A DNA stretch of 42,154 nt. It comes from Phycisphaerae bacterium. Its GTDB lineage: Bacteria > Planctomycetota > Phycisphaerae > UBA1845. The notes beneath the pieces are model-generated. The model did no database searches. It had not been told where the DNA came from and saw only the letters and a list, made by a program, of their open reading frames with translations. Each line of letters opens with the position of its first letter. Position 1 is the first letter of the stretch. Shown one piece after another: positions 1 through 8,756 of the stretch. The translations under genes and the position numbers were made by a program. The stretch is taken from contig BQJS01000012.1 in the NCBI GenBank assembly GCA_021604825.1, positions 1-42,154 of the forward strand, read 5' to 3'.

Positions 1-448
1 CACCAGTTTCACGCTGCCGATCACCTCGACCAACAAGGACAAACAGGAGAAGCGCCTCCTGCAATTGCTCGACGAGTATCGAATCGACTTTGTCGTGCTG
101 GCGAGATACATGCAGATTCTAACGGGGCAAGTTGTTGACCGACTACCATCGAAGGTCATCAACATTCACCACAGCTTCCTGCCCGCGTTTGCCGGGGGAC
201 GCCCCTACCATCAGGCCTACAACCGAGGGGTTAAAGTCGTGGGAGCCACCGCCCATTATGTGACCACCGACCTCGACGCGGGTCCGATCATTGCTCAAGA
301 CACGGTCCGCATCAACCATCGCGACACCGTGGATGATCTGGTCCGAAAAGGTCGCGACTTGGAGCGCACTGTGCTCGCATCGGCGGTGCGCTTACACGTT
401 GAAGACAAGATACTCGTGCATCAGAATCGCACGATCGTTTTCGACTAA
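1..448 (+). CDS. purU: Formyltetrahydrofolate deformylase, C-terminal part (5' truncated)
   Basis: PurU hydrolyses 10-formyl-tetrahydrofolate to formate and tetrahydrofolate in the cytoplasm, supplying formate for purine synthesis and balancing one-carbon pools. Only the C-terminal ~148 residues are here; the reading frame is open from base 2, so the start and the N-terminal ACT domain lie outside the window. Visible are the formyltransferase-fold signatures VVLARYMQIL, the catalytic-region NIHHSFLPAF, PYHQAYNRGVK, GATAHYVT and LDAGPII, then HRDTVDDLVRKGRD, all in the order and spacing of PurU. The HHSFLPAF form and the RKGRD tail favour PurU over PurN (GAR formyltransferase). The stop at 446-448 is followed by 245 bp without a clear terminator. 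Confidence 0.95.
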   Translation, partial: TSFTLPITSTNKDKQEKRLLQLLDEYRIDFVVLARYMQILTGQVVDRLPSKVINIHHSFLPAFAGGRPYHQAYNRGVKVVGATAHYVTTDLDAGPIIAQDTVRINHRDTVDDLVRKGRDLERTVLASAVRLHVEDKILVHQNRTIVFD

Positions 449-693
449 TTGCGAACTGGGCATCCCGCGCGCCACACCGGCGCCAACATTCTTGAAACCT
501 TCGTTCATTCAAAACGTACAAAGATCACACGAACAATACCGCCTTGTAAGTGCCAATGCATATCGTAGCCTGCGACTAATACTGAATGTCGGTGGGATGC
601 AGATGCGACGCGGTAATTCTGCGCAATGCGCGCAAGGCGGTGTGTGGATCGGTTGTTGATTGCCTCCGGGCTGGCGTACTGGGGAGAGAAGTG

Positions 694-1488
694 ATGGCTA
701 GGGTTGTTGTCCGACATATCGAAGTTCATCTCGAGGGCTTGCCCGCAAGCGCGGACGGTCTGCGCCTTGTGCATCTATCCGATCTGCACTTGCGAAAATG
801 GGGACGCGTCGAGCGCGAAGTCCAGCGCCTGCTTTCCGTTGTCGAACACGACCTGCTCGTCATTACCGGAGACTTCTGCCATCGACCCCAACAACACGCC
901 CAAGCCGCCGAGCTAACGACCCGTCTGTTGAAATCTGCCTCGCCGAAACACGGGATCTTTGCGGTCCTGGGCAACCACGACCTGCCATGCTTCACCGCCC
1001 ACGATATACCGATCCAGTTCCTGCGAAATTCGAACACCTACGTCGAATTGGATTCGGGCGGGGCTTTGTGTCTTGCCGGTGTGGAACAAAGTCATCATCG
1101 GCGCGGAGAGGCCATGACCGCGCTGAAGAGGACGCAGTCCAATATGCCCAGGATCTTGCTCACCCATTACCCATCGACGGCGTTTGAGTTGCCGTCATCG
1201 TCGGGCGTTCTAATGCTTGCTGGCCACACGCATGGCGGGCAGATCAGGATTCCCGGGATCGGGTGTGTCTTCAACAACGATCGCATTCCGGTGTCGATGT
1301 CGCGCGGTTTGCATTTGGTCAACGGGAATTGGGTACACGTGTCAGCCGGAATTGGTGCCACGCCGCCCATCCCGGTCCGGGTCTTCTGCCCGCCGGAAAT
1401 CGGGCTGATCACATTGAGAACGCGTGTACGCCGAAATGCCCCGAAAAATGTCGGACAATCGGCGGGAAAACTTCCAGTTGGTGTTTGA
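694..1488 (+). CDS. Calcineurin-like metallophosphoesterase (YaeI-like)
   Basis: A 264-residue metallophosphoesterase with the dimetal motifs in order: HLSDLHL near the N-terminus, VITGDFCH, VLGNHDLP, LLTHYP and the C-terminal GHTHGGQ. This arrangement matches the small YaeI/YkuE group of calcineurin-like phosphoesterases, some members of which act on lipid-linked phosphoesters; the substrate here cannot be read from sequence. An upstream in-frame codon at 586 would add 36 residues of Cys/Arg-rich sequence unlike the family. I chose ATG 694 because a purine-rich site (GGGGAGAG, 681-688) sits just before it. I see no signal peptide or membrane segment. The last ~20 residues, after the ITLRTRV strand, are a basic tail. 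It stands alone between purU and a kinase gene. Confidence 0.85.
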   Translation: MARVVVRHIEVHLEGLPASADGLRLVHLSDLHLRKWGRVEREVQRLLSVVEHDLLVITGDFCHRPQQHAQAAELTTRLLKSASPKHGIFAVLGNHDLPCFTAHDIPIQFLRNSNTYVELDSGGALCLAGVEQSHHRRGEAMTALKRTQSNMPRILLTHYPSTAFELPSSSGVLMLAGHTHGGQIRIPGIGCVFNNDRIPVSMSRGLHLVNGNWVHVSAGIGATPPIPVRVFCPPEIGLITLRTRVRRNAPKNVGQSAGKLPVGV

Positions 1489-1867
1489 CTGGCGATTTGG
1501 TGACCTTTATATTTTGTTTAGAGGGGCGTTGCGGCTTGTGCGGTTGGTGCCCTCCCGGTCGCCGCTGAACCGTTTTTTCCCAGTCTTCGCCTTTTGTGTA
1601 GTCACTTCAGATCATTGCCGGTTAAATAGCGCGCATTCTCAGAATCGGGCAATGAACCCCTGTTAGAAAGCGGAACGGACACCATTTGGAGTGGTTTCCG
1701 AATTGTGGCGGGCGGTGTTGCTCGTCTGCCCGGGTGAAATTCGACGCAGGTCCGAAGTGACGCTCTTGGAGGTGGCCGTTGTGCCACATGTCTCGACAAC
1801 GAAATCGGGCATGAATCGCCGATAGCTGAAATGGAATGGCCAACGTCATCGTAGGCACCAAAATAAT
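1489..1867. other. Intergenic region, no gene recognised
   Basis: This 379-bp gap lies between two same-strand genes. Short open frames are present, but none has a ribosome site and recognisable protein character together. I see no convincing terminator or RNA gene. It probably carries the kinase promoter. Confidence 0.4.
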
Positions 1868-2764
1868 ATGAGCATTGACGTTCCACATTACAGGATCATG
1901 GGCAAACTCGGCACCGGTGCCGACAGCACCATCTATCAGGCCAAAGCCCTGAAGACGGGGGTCGTCTACGCGATCAAACACGTCAAGGTGACCACGCCCG
2001 AAAGTCACAAGACCATCGAGTTGATGAAGGACGAGCATCAGTGCGGGTCGAGCATGGATCACCCCGCTCTTCGCAAGACCTTTGAATTGCGGCTGGTCAA
2101 ACGACGTCTGACGCTGAAGTCTGCGATGCTCTTTATGGAGTACGTCGAAGGCCAGTCATTGTCCGAGATTGCCCGATCGCTGGGCATTCTCCAATCCTTG
2201 TATCTCTTCGAGAAGGCGGCCGACGCCCTCGCCGAAATGCACAAAATCGGATACGTCCATGCCGACCTCAAACCGGGAAACATCTTGGTGATGTCGGATC
2301 AGGAAATCAAGCTCATCGACTTTGGCCAGTCGTGCAAGATCAACCAAGTCAAACCGCGCGTCCAAGGCACGATCGATTACATGGCCCCCGAGCAAGGTGC
2401 CAAGGAGCGGCTGGACGCGAGGACCGATGTGTTCGGGCTCGGCGCGACGTTCCACAAGGTTCTCACAGGCAAGCCCATTGCCACCAAAATGAACCAAAAT
2501 CTCGACGTCCATTCGTTGGGCCGGCTTGGCGTTCGCAAGTCCGACAACGAGCAGCCGTCCCTTGAAGAACTGCCACCAGTGATCTCGAAACTGATTGTGG
2601 ATTGCTGCCAACAGAACCCCGATAAACGCCCCAACGATATGCACGATTTCATCTCTCGATGCAGGATGGCCCGCCTGACCCTCGCAAAGGCCGTCGAGAC
2701 CGAAGAAGCCAAAGAGGCCAAGGCGGCGAAAGCGGCGAATAAGAGTCAAGCCGACCCAACGTAG
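1868..2764 (+). CDS. Small soluble serine/threonine protein kinase
   Basis: A 298-residue Hanks-type kinase domain with almost nothing added. Visible are the glycine-rich loop GTGADS (residues 15-20), the ATP-binding lysine K37 in AIKHVKV, the catalytic loop HADLKPGN (131-138) with D133 and N138, DFG at 151-153, and MAPE at 172-175. The HRD arginine is alanine here, so it is a non-RD kinase and may not depend on activation-loop phosphorylation. All residues needed for phosphotransfer are present. After the C-lobe comes a ~25-residue tail rich in Ala, Lys and Glu. There is no membrane segment and no PASTA, TPR or other sensor domain, unlike many large planctomycete kinases. Its substrate is unknown and it has no evident operon partner. 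The ATG at 1868 has only a weak ribosome site. Confidence 0.9.
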   Translation: MSIDVPHYRIMGKLGTGADSTIYQAKALKTGVVYAIKHVKVTTPESHKTIELMKDEHQCGSSMDHPALRKTFELRLVKRRLTLKSAMLFMEYVEGQSLSEIARSLGILQSLYLFEKAADALAEMHKIGYVHADLKPGNILVMSDQEIKLIDFGQSCKINQVKPRVQGTIDYMAPEQGAKERLDARTDVFGLGATFHKVLTGKPIATKMNQNLDVHSLGRLGVRKSDNEQPSLEELPPVISKLIVDCCQQNPDKRPNDMHDFISRCRMARLTLAKAVETEEAKEAKAAKAANKSQADPT

Positions 2765-2775
2765 ACGGCAAGACC

Positions 2776-2799
2776 TGTGCCACTGCTTTGTGAGCAGTG
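2776..2799 (+). repeat. REP-like palindromic element, copy 1
   Basis: The 24-bp unit contains CACTGCT-ttgtg-AGCAGTG, a 7-bp perfect stem with a 5-nt loop. An inverted, nearly identical copy follows 27 bp later, and a third copy lies at 6277-6300 after tal. Copies 1 and 3 differ at one base (TTTG versus TCTG). Being multicopy, intergenic, palindromic and just downstream of genes fits a REP/BIME-type element. Confidence 0.7.
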
Positions 2800-2826
2800 T
2801 TATGCAATCCATCGCCCATATATCGG

Positions 2827-2849
2827 CACTCCTCACAGAGCAGTGGCAC
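2827..2849 (-). repeat. REP-like palindromic element, copy 2 (inverted)
   Basis: On the minus strand this reads as the same unit as 2776-2799, with one mismatch in its own small stem (GAGGAGTG instead of GAGCAGTG). Together with copy 1 it can fold into one long hairpin of about 20 paired bases, which could also stabilise the kinase mRNA end or block read-through. Confidence 0.65.
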
Positions 2850-3094
2850 TTCGCGACTTGGCGCCAACCACGCAGAATTCCAAGCTTTCTAACCGGGAGG
2901 CAGATTCTACGTAAAACCACGTGTTGGGAGCCCCGCTGACTGTGAACGTTGCAATCATCGGATGACCTGTTATCTCTACGCACTTTCCACGATCGCGACC
3001 ATTGCGACCTGGCGGCTTGCTTGTATCCAAGCACGACAAAACACATGCTGCGGGTCCCGATCCTCAATATTAGCCGTCCCAATCAGGAGATACC

Positions 3095-5113
3095 GTGACT
3101 GCCAGCCCATCTGCCGTCGAAAAAACGTGTATTGATACGATCCGCACGCTGTCCATGGATGCGGTACAGCGGGCCAACTCGGGGCATCCTGGTGCGCCGA
3201 TTGCACTGGCTCCGCTGGCGTTCACGCTCTATCGCAAGGTGCTGCGATTCAATCCAGCCAACCCAGCGTTCGCGAATCGCGATCGATTCGTCGTATCGAA
3301 TGGCCACGCGTCGATGCTGCTTTATTCGTCGCTGCATCTGAGCGGGTACGACGTGTCGATAGACGACATCAAGGATTTCCGCAAACTCAACAGCAAGACG
3401 CCTGGCCATCCGGAACACGGTCATACGCCAGGTGTCGAAACCACGACCGGTCCGCTCGGTCAAGGGGCGGCGAACAGTGTGGGGATGGCCGTCGCAGAAA
3501 AGTGGCTGGCTGCTTACTTCAATAAACCGGATCACCAGATCGTCGATCATCGCGTCTACGCAGTGCTTGGCGACGGTTGCATGATGGAAGGGATCACGGC
3601 TGAGGCTGCGTCATTTGCTGGCCACCAACGACTCGACAACTTGACGTGGTTCTATGACAGCAACCGCATCACCATCGAAGGCGAAACGGATCTGGCGTAT
3701 TCGGATGACGTCGCCAAGCGCTTTGAAGCGTACGGTTGGCGTGTGATTTCAATTGAGAATGTCGAAGATACCGATTCGATTTTGGTCGCCATTGCGAAAG
3801 CAAACGCAGAAACCAAACGCCCCACTCTGATCATCACGCCGAGCATTATTGGCTTCGGTGCGCCGACACGACAGAACACGGCCAAAGCCCATGGTGAACC
3901 ATTGGGTGACGACGAGATCCGCGGCGCCAAGGAATTTTACGGTTGGAAGCACGCACCGTTTGAAGTTCCGGCTGAGGTTAAGGACGAGTGGACCAATCAC
4001 TGCGTGACCAATGGTGAGAAGATCGAAGCCGAATGGAACGCGAAATTCGATGCGTATGCCAAAGCGCATCCCGATCTCGCCAAGGAATGGCAGACGCTTC
4101 ACAACAGCGCTTTGCCCGACGGTTGGCGCGATGCATTCCCAACTTTCGACGCCGACGCCAAGGGGATGGCCACCCGTGCATCGGGCGGTAAGGCGTTGGC
4201 GGCGGTCTCGGCGAAGATCCCGTGGCTCATGGGTGGCAGCGCCGATCTTGCACCATCGACCAAGACGCTCCTGCCCGATACCGGCGACATGAGCGCCGAG
4301 AAGCGCATCGGTCGCAACATGCGATTCGGGATTCGCGAACACGCGATGGCCGGCATCTGCAACGGCATGTGCCTTTCCAAACTTCGACCGTTCGGGGCGA
4401 GTTTCATGGTCTTCACCGACTACGCCCGCCCGTCGATTCGCCTCTCGGCGCTGATGGGCCTGCCGGTGGCTTACGTCTTTACGCACGACAGTATCGGCGT
4501 CGGTGAGGATGGCCCCACGCATCAGCCGGTTGAACATCTCGCGGCGCTGCGGGCAATCCCCAACCTCGACGTTTTTCGCCCCGGTGATGCCAACGAAGCC
4601 GTCGCAGCGTGGGAGCACACCCTGCAAACCAACGATCGCCCGGTCATGCTCTCGCTTTCGCGACAAAACGTGCCGACGTTGGACAAGTCTGAATTCAACG
4701 ACGCCCAATTGGCATTGCGCGGTGGATACGTTCTAACGAAGGATTCGGAATCACCTCAAGTCATTTTGATCGCCACGGGCACCGAATTGCAGCACTGCGT
4801 TGCGGCCTATCGCACGCTCAAGACGGAAGGCATCAACGCCCGAATCGTCTCGCTGCCCTGCTGGGAATTATTCGAACGCCAGGACGAAGCCTACCGCGCA
4901 TCGGTCCTACCGCCCGAAATCACCGCCCGCGTCGGCATCGAAGCCGGCATCGCCATGGGATGGGAGCGATACATCGGAAAAGACGGTATCATGATCTCGC
5001 ACGAAACGTTTGGCATGTCGGCACCGTGCGACGAAGTGATGGCGCACTTTGGAATCACTGCCGACGCCGTCGCAAACGCAGCCCGAAAACTGATCCGCCA
5101 ATTGGCCAACTAA
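3095..5113 (+). CDS. tkt: Transketolase
   Basis: A thiamine-diphosphate enzyme that moves two-carbon ketol units between sugar phosphates in the non-oxidative pentose phosphate pathway. At 672 residues it is the usual full length. The N-terminal TPP-domain signature ANSGHPGAP is at residues 27-35 and the TPP/Mg motif GDGCMMEG at 159-166. The central pyrimidine-binding domain has RFGIREHAM and FMVFTDYARPSIRLSALM, followed by HDSIGVGEDGPTHQPVEHLAALRAIPN (key residues H, GEDGPTHQP), and a C-terminal domain follows. The start is GTG at 3095 with AGGAGA at 3085-3090. It is followed after 31 bp by transaldolase on the same strand, so the two pathway enzymes are probably co-transcribed. Confidence 0.97.
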   Translation: MTASPSAVEKTCIDTIRTLSMDAVQRANSGHPGAPIALAPLAFTLYRKVLRFNPANPAFANRDRFVVSNGHASMLLYSSLHLSGYDVSIDDIKDFRKLNSKTPGHPEHGHTPGVETTTGPLGQGAANSVGMAVAEKWLAAYFNKPDHQIVDHRVYAVLGDGCMMEGITAEAASFAGHQRLDNLTWFYDSNRITIEGETDLAYSDDVAKRFEAYGWRVISIENVEDTDSILVAIAKANAETKRPTLIITPSIIGFGAPTRQNTAKAHGEPLGDDEIRGAKEFYGWKHAPFEVPAEVKDEWTNHCVTNGEKIEAEWNAKFDAYAKAHPDLAKEWQTLHNSALPDGWRDAFPTFDADAKGMATRASGGKALAAVSAKIPWLMGGSADLAPSTKTLLPDTGDMSAEKRIGRNMRFGIREHAMAGICNGMCLSKLRPFGASFMVFTDYARPSIRLSALMGLPVAYVFTHDSIGVGEDGPTHQPVEHLAALRAIPNLDVFRPGDANEAVAAWEHTLQTNDRPVMLSLSRQNVPTLDKSEFNDAQLALRGGYVLTKDSESPQVILIATGTELQHCVAAYRTLKTEGINARIVSLPCWELFERQDEAYRASVLPPEITARVGIEAGIAMGWERYIGKDGIMISHETFGMSAPCDEVMAHFGITADAVANAARKLIRQLAN

Positions 5114-5144
5114 CTAAGCTCCATCGTTTAAGGAATTCGTCAAC

Positions 5145-6242
5145 ATGCACGCGATGTTTCAAAAGCTCTCGGAATGTGGCCAATCGATTTGGTACGACAA
5201 CGTCCGCCGCGACATGATCCACGACGGTTCGATGAAGGCCCTCTTCGACGAAGGCATCCTCGGCGTCACGTCGAACCCGACGATCTTTGAGAAAGCGGTC
5301 ACCGGCAGCAACGACTACGACGAGCAGATTCGCGAGTTGATCGGACAAAATCAGGACGCGTGGAATATCTACGACACCATCACCCGCACCGACATTGCAG
5401 CGACGGCTGACCTGCTTCGGCCCGTCTATGACAAGACCGACGGTGTCGACGGATACGTCAGCATCGAAGTCAACCCGAAGCTCGCGAATGACATGCCTGG
5501 CACGTTGGCGGAAGCGCGGCGACTGTTTCAAACGCTCAATCGACCCAACATCATGATCAAGATTCCCGGGACGGCCGAAGGCATTCCCGCGATCGAGGAA
5601 TGCATCGCCACGGGGATCAACATCAACGTCACCCTGATCTTCAGCGCCGACGTCTATGAAGACATCATGCAAGCGTACATCCGTGGATTGCAGCGCTACG
5701 CCGACGCAGGCAACGACCCATCACGCGTAGCTTCGGTCGCATCGTTCTTCGTCAGCCGAGTGGACAGCGCCATCGATCCCATGCTAGCCGACCTGCCCGA
5801 CGGCAAGTCGCTGCAAGGAAAAGCCGCCATCGCCAACAGCAAGATCGCATATCAACGATATCTCGATGTGTTCGAGGGCGAAGCATTCGCTGCATTGAAA
5901 GCAAAAGGCGCAAGAGTCCAGCGACCGCTATGGGCCAGCACCAGCACGAAGAACCCCGAATACTCGCCCACGCTCTACGTCCACACGCTGGTCGGTGCCA
6001 ACACGGTGAACACCGCCCCACCAGCCACCATCAACGCGATCAAAGTCGGATTCGACGTTGCAACAACGGTCACCGACGGCATCGAAGAAGCCAAGAGCGA
6101 TTTAGCCAAGCTTGAAAGAATGGGCATCTCGCTGGCCAAGGTCACCGAAGACCTCAAGGAAGCAGGCGTGAAGTCGTTCGCGGCATCATTTGAACAACTG
6201 CTAAAAGCCATCGAATCCAAACGAACCGAAATGGCCAGCTAA
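5145..6242 (+). CDS. tal: Transaldolase
   Basis: Transfers a dihydroxyacetone unit between sugar phosphates and completes the non-oxidative pentose phosphate branch with the transketolase just upstream. At 365 residues it matches the longer transaldolase subfamily found in actinobacteria and cyanobacteria (TIGR00876-like) rather than the ~220-residue MipB-like form. Visible are LGVTSNPTIFEKAV near the N-terminus, DGYVSIEVNP, and MIKIPGT, in which K139 is the expected Schiff-base lysine, followed by GININVTLIFS and RPLWASTSTKNP. ATG 5145 is preceded by AAGGA at 5130-5134; a second ATG three codons later is possible. A REP-like hairpin lies 35 bp after the stop. Confidence 0.95.
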   Translation: MHAMFQKLSECGQSIWYDNVRRDMIHDGSMKALFDEGILGVTSNPTIFEKAVTGSNDYDEQIRELIGQNQDAWNIYDTITRTDIAATADLLRPVYDKTDGVDGYVSIEVNPKLANDMPGTLAEARRLFQTLNRPNIMIKIPGTAEGIPAIEECIATGININVTLIFSADVYEDIMQAYIRGLQRYADAGNDPSRVASVASFFVSRVDSAIDPMLADLPDGKSLQGKAAIANSKIAYQRYLDVFEGEAFAALKAKGARVQRPLWASTSTKNPEYSPTLYVHTLVGANTVNTAPPATINAIKVGFDVATTVTDGIEEAKSDLAKLERMGISLAKVTEDLKEAGVKSFAASFEQLLKAIESKRTEMAS

Positions 6243-6276
6243 GCAGAAACCAATCCCAACCAATCATTCGAAAGAG

Positions 6277-6300
6277 TGTGCCACTGCTCTGTGAGCAGTG
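6277..6300 (+). repeat. REP-like palindromic element, copy 3
   Basis: This 24-bp copy of the element at 2776-2799 has the perfect CACTGCT/AGCAGTG stem. It stands alone 35 bp downstream of tal and may act as an mRNA 3'-end structure. Confidence 0.7.
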
Positions 6301-6414
6301 CCGTCCGAGTCAGCGCGCACAACAAGCCCAAAACAGACCAGTTCATTGAATTGGAATTCAAAGTAACATTGTCAGCAGATTTGTCGTACGGCAGAATTCA
6401 GTCAATCAAAACCA

Positions 6415-6753
6415 TCAAGCACCGGCATAGGAAGTGGCTTCCCACTGGTCGCGCCATTTCTCTTCGCGTGTGCTGACCCATTCCTTGGCTGCGTCTTCCC
6501 AACTCACTTCGGCGCCGCGCTCTTTTGAAATCCGGTCACGGTACGCATCGATCTCGCCGATCTGTGCTTGCACGTCACGCCGCATTTTCTGATTGCGCCA
6601 ACCGTCTGCGTGATTTGATTCCCAACTATCCACCGCTTCTTCAAACGTTGGGTCACAGTTCCACTCAATTCCGAGGTAGTACTTGTGTACCAGGATGGCT
6701 CGGTATTCCGAGGGTCGGTATTGGCTTACATCCATTTGCGTGCTCGTCTTCAT
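6415..6753 (-). CDS. Small hypothetical protein, Trp- and charge-rich
   Basis: I do not recognise this 112-residue protein. It has coherent, helix-forming composition with many Trp, Glu, Asp and Arg residues: an N-terminal YRPSEYRAILVHKYYLG segment, a central FEEAVDSWESNHADGWR, and a C-terminal AAKEWVSTREEKWRDQW. The spaced tryptophans and charged helices suggest a small soluble, perhaps DNA- or protein-binding, helical protein. ATG at 6753 is preferred because GGGGTGGA lies just upstream on the minus strand; a GTG three codons earlier and an ATG six codons later are alternatives. It is transcribed convergently with tal and alone. Protein character and the ribosome site support a real gene; its function is unknown. 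Confidence 0.6.
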   Translation of the reverse strand: MKTSTQMDVSQYRPSEYRAILVHKYYLGIEWNCDPTFEEAVDSWESNHADGWRNQKMRRDVQAQIGEIDAYRDRISKERGAEVSWEDAAKEWVSTREEKWRDQWEATSYAGA

Positions 6754-7172
6754 CACATCCACCCCAAAACCATCGTTCCTGCAATCAACTCATTCCGTCG
6801 CGATGCGAATGGATCATTTTAACATCGTGGCAACTCAGTAGACAAGCCCCGATTAATCCGCGCCCGGTTTTCGGCTCACCCGGATTCGTCAGTGATCGGC
6901 AATAATCATCGGTCAATAAAGGCCGAGCCCATGAGTCCGTTCGGCGGCTGACTCCGCGAAACCCGCCTACTATGCGGCGAATTATCGCCACCCGCGAGGG
7001 TGACGGCAACGAAGGCTTGATGAAGATCTGACGAATTCACGCGTTTGAAATGGGAATTGGTCTCTTAAATTGGGGAATGTTCTGCACAGGCTCTATCTTC
7101 CCACATGTGGCATGAGACATCGCCCGCAACTTGCCCGAATTGGGACCCGCTATCGATTACTGGTGCTTCTAT
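6754..7172. other. Intergenic region between two minus-strand genes
   Basis: This ~419-bp region should hold the 3' end of the glyQS transcript and the promoter of the small minus-strand gene. A 10-bp perfect palindrome (CCACATGTGG, 7101-7110) stands out. I find no credible gene, tRNA or strong terminator. Confidence 0.4.
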
Positions 7173-8756
7173 TTAGGCTTGCAGTTGATCGCGCAGGTAC
7201 TCGCCGCAGCGCGATTTGTCGATCCGCTCTTGGCTGGCGTCGTCGCGGTTGCGGACTGTAACTGTTCCATCTTCTTTCGTTTGCCCGTCAATTGTGAAGC
7301 AGCAAGGCGTGCCAGCCTCGTCCATGCGGGCGTAGCGCTTGCCGATCGATTGCTTGGAATCGTACTGGCAGGCGTGTTCCTTGCGCAGTTCGTTGTAGAT
7401 CGGTTCAGCCAACTCGGGCATGCCGTCTTTCGCCACCAACGGGAAGACAGCGGCCTTGATCGGAGCCAATCGCGGGTGAAGTTTCAGGAACTCCGGGCTG
7501 GCGCGATTTTCATCGACCGTATACGCCTCGGTGATGAACGCCAACACGCTGCGATCGACACCACCGGATGGCTCGATCACATAGGGCACAAAGCGTTCCT
7601 TCCGCTGATCGTCGAAGTACGACAAATCCTTGCCGCTCTTGTCGATGTGGGCTTTGAGGTCGTAGTCGGTTCGGTTGGCCACCCCTTCCAGCTCGCTGAC
7701 GCCGAACGGGAAATCGTATTCGATGTCGGCACAACCCTTGGCGTAGTGGGCCAACTCCGTGCCTTCGTGTTCGCGAAGCACAAGCATCTCGCTCTTGAGC
7801 CCAAGGCCCATGTACCAATTGTGTCTCACGTCACGCCAGAACGTGTACCACTCGTCAGCCTCTGATGGGTGGCAGAAGAATTCGATTTCGTATTGTTCAA
7901 ACTCGCGCGACCGGAAGGTGAAGTTGCGCGGGTTGATTTCGTTGCGGAAACTCTTGCCGATTTGGGCGATCCCCAACGGCAGCTTCACCCGCGACGAATC
8001 GATGACGTTCTTGAAATTTGCAAAGATCCCCTGCGCCGTTTCGGGCCGCAGATAAGCAATCGACGACGAATCCTGCAGCGCGCCGATGTTCGTCTGGAGC
8101 ATGAGGTTAAACTCGCGCGGTTCGGTTAGCTCGCCACCGCAATTCGGGCAGGATTTGTTTAACCCGGAATTGATGCCGTCAACGAAAATGTGCTTTGTAG
8201 CGGTCTCGAAATCGACGCTGTCACCTTCACCGGCCATTGCCGCAATCACGGCATCCGTCTGCGTCACCAACGGCAGGCCAGCCGCTTGCTTGCTTCCCTT
8301 CTTCTTCGCCCAACTCTTGAGCTTTTCAAAGTTCGGAGCCTTACTGGCGTCAAACGCATCACGGACTTGGCTATACCAGCCGCTTGCCTCAACCGACTCA
8401 GCCACCTGGTCTTCGCGAAACCGACCTTTGCAGAGTTTGCAATCACACATCGGATCGCTGAACCCGCCGACGTGTCCAGATGCTTCCCAGACCTTCGGGT
8501 TCATGATGATCGAGCAATCGACGCCGACCATTTGGAACGATTTGCCATTCGGGCCAACCGGTGGGTTCCGCACCATGTCGTGCCACCACGCATCTTTGAC
8601 GTTGCGCTTCAGCTCGGTGCCGAGTGGGCCATAATCCCAGAAACCGCCGATCCCGCCGTAAATCTCGCTGGATTGAAAAATGAACCCGCGACGCCGGCAC
8701 AGGGCGACGATCTTTTCCATCTTGTCTGCTTTGGTTTTGCCTGGGTTTGCGGCCAT
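7173..8756 (-). CDS. glyQS: Glycyl-tRNA synthetase (single-chain, dimeric type)
   Basis: Charges tRNA-Gly with glycine. This is the class II homodimeric form (527 residues), unrelated in architecture to the two-subunit GlyQ+GlyS enzyme. Motif 1 lies in YGGIGGFWDYGPLG, motif 2 in FRNEINPRNFTFRSREFEQ, the glycine-pocket region in SELEGVANRTDYDL, and motif 3 in SGGVDRSVLAF. The C-terminal anticodon-binding domain begins around LAPIKAAVFPL. Two cysteine pairs (CDCKLC and CPNCGG) in the long insertion after motif 1 may bind zinc. ATG at 8756 is preceded on the minus strand by AGGACGAGG, a good ribosome site. It is transcribed away from the Sel1-repeat gene. Confidence 0.97.
   Translation of the reverse strand: MAANPGKTKADKMEKIVALCRRRGFIFQSSEIYGGIGGFWDYGPLGTELKRNVKDAWWHDMVRNPPVGPNGKSFQMVGVDCSIIMNPKVWEASGHVGGFSDPMCDCKLCKGRFREDQVAESVEASGWYSQVRDAFDASKAPNFEKLKSWAKKKGSKQAAGLPLVTQTDAVIAAMAGEGDSVDFETATKHIFVDGINSGLNKSCPNCGGELTEPREFNLMLQTNIGALQDSSSIAYLRPETAQGIFANFKNVIDSSRVKLPLGIAQIGKSFRNEINPRNFTFRSREFEQYEIEFFCHPSEADEWYTFWRDVRHNWYMGLGLKSEMLVLREHEGTELAHYAKGCADIEYDFPFGVSELEGVANRTDYDLKAHIDKSGKDLSYFDDQRKERFVPYVIEPSGGVDRSVLAFITEAYTVDENRASPEFLKLHPRLAPIKAAVFPLVAKDGMPELAEPIYNELRKEHACQYDSKQSIGKRYARMDEAGTPCCFTIDGQTKEDGTVTVRNRDDASQERIDKSRCGEYLRDQLQA

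Larger units (their letters stand above)
2765..3094. other. Intergenic region with inverted pair of REP-like hairpins
   Basis: This 330-bp gap separates the kinase and transketolase genes. The first ~85 bp hold two inverted copies of a ~23-bp hairpin-forming sequence (listed separately). The remainder must contain the transketolase promoter and leader; no gene is recognised in it. Confidence 0.6.

Noticed and set aside
2156..3082. 308-codon minus-strand frame over the kinase gene and its downstream gap
   Set aside because: Antisense to the catalytic domain, with no ribosome site and no recognisable motif; it exists because of codon bias in the kinase gene.
3749..4708. 319-codon open frame opposite transketolase
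   Set aside because: It lies wholly antisense to a highly conserved gene, and its translation has no family motif and the Arg/His-rich look of an antisense shadow.
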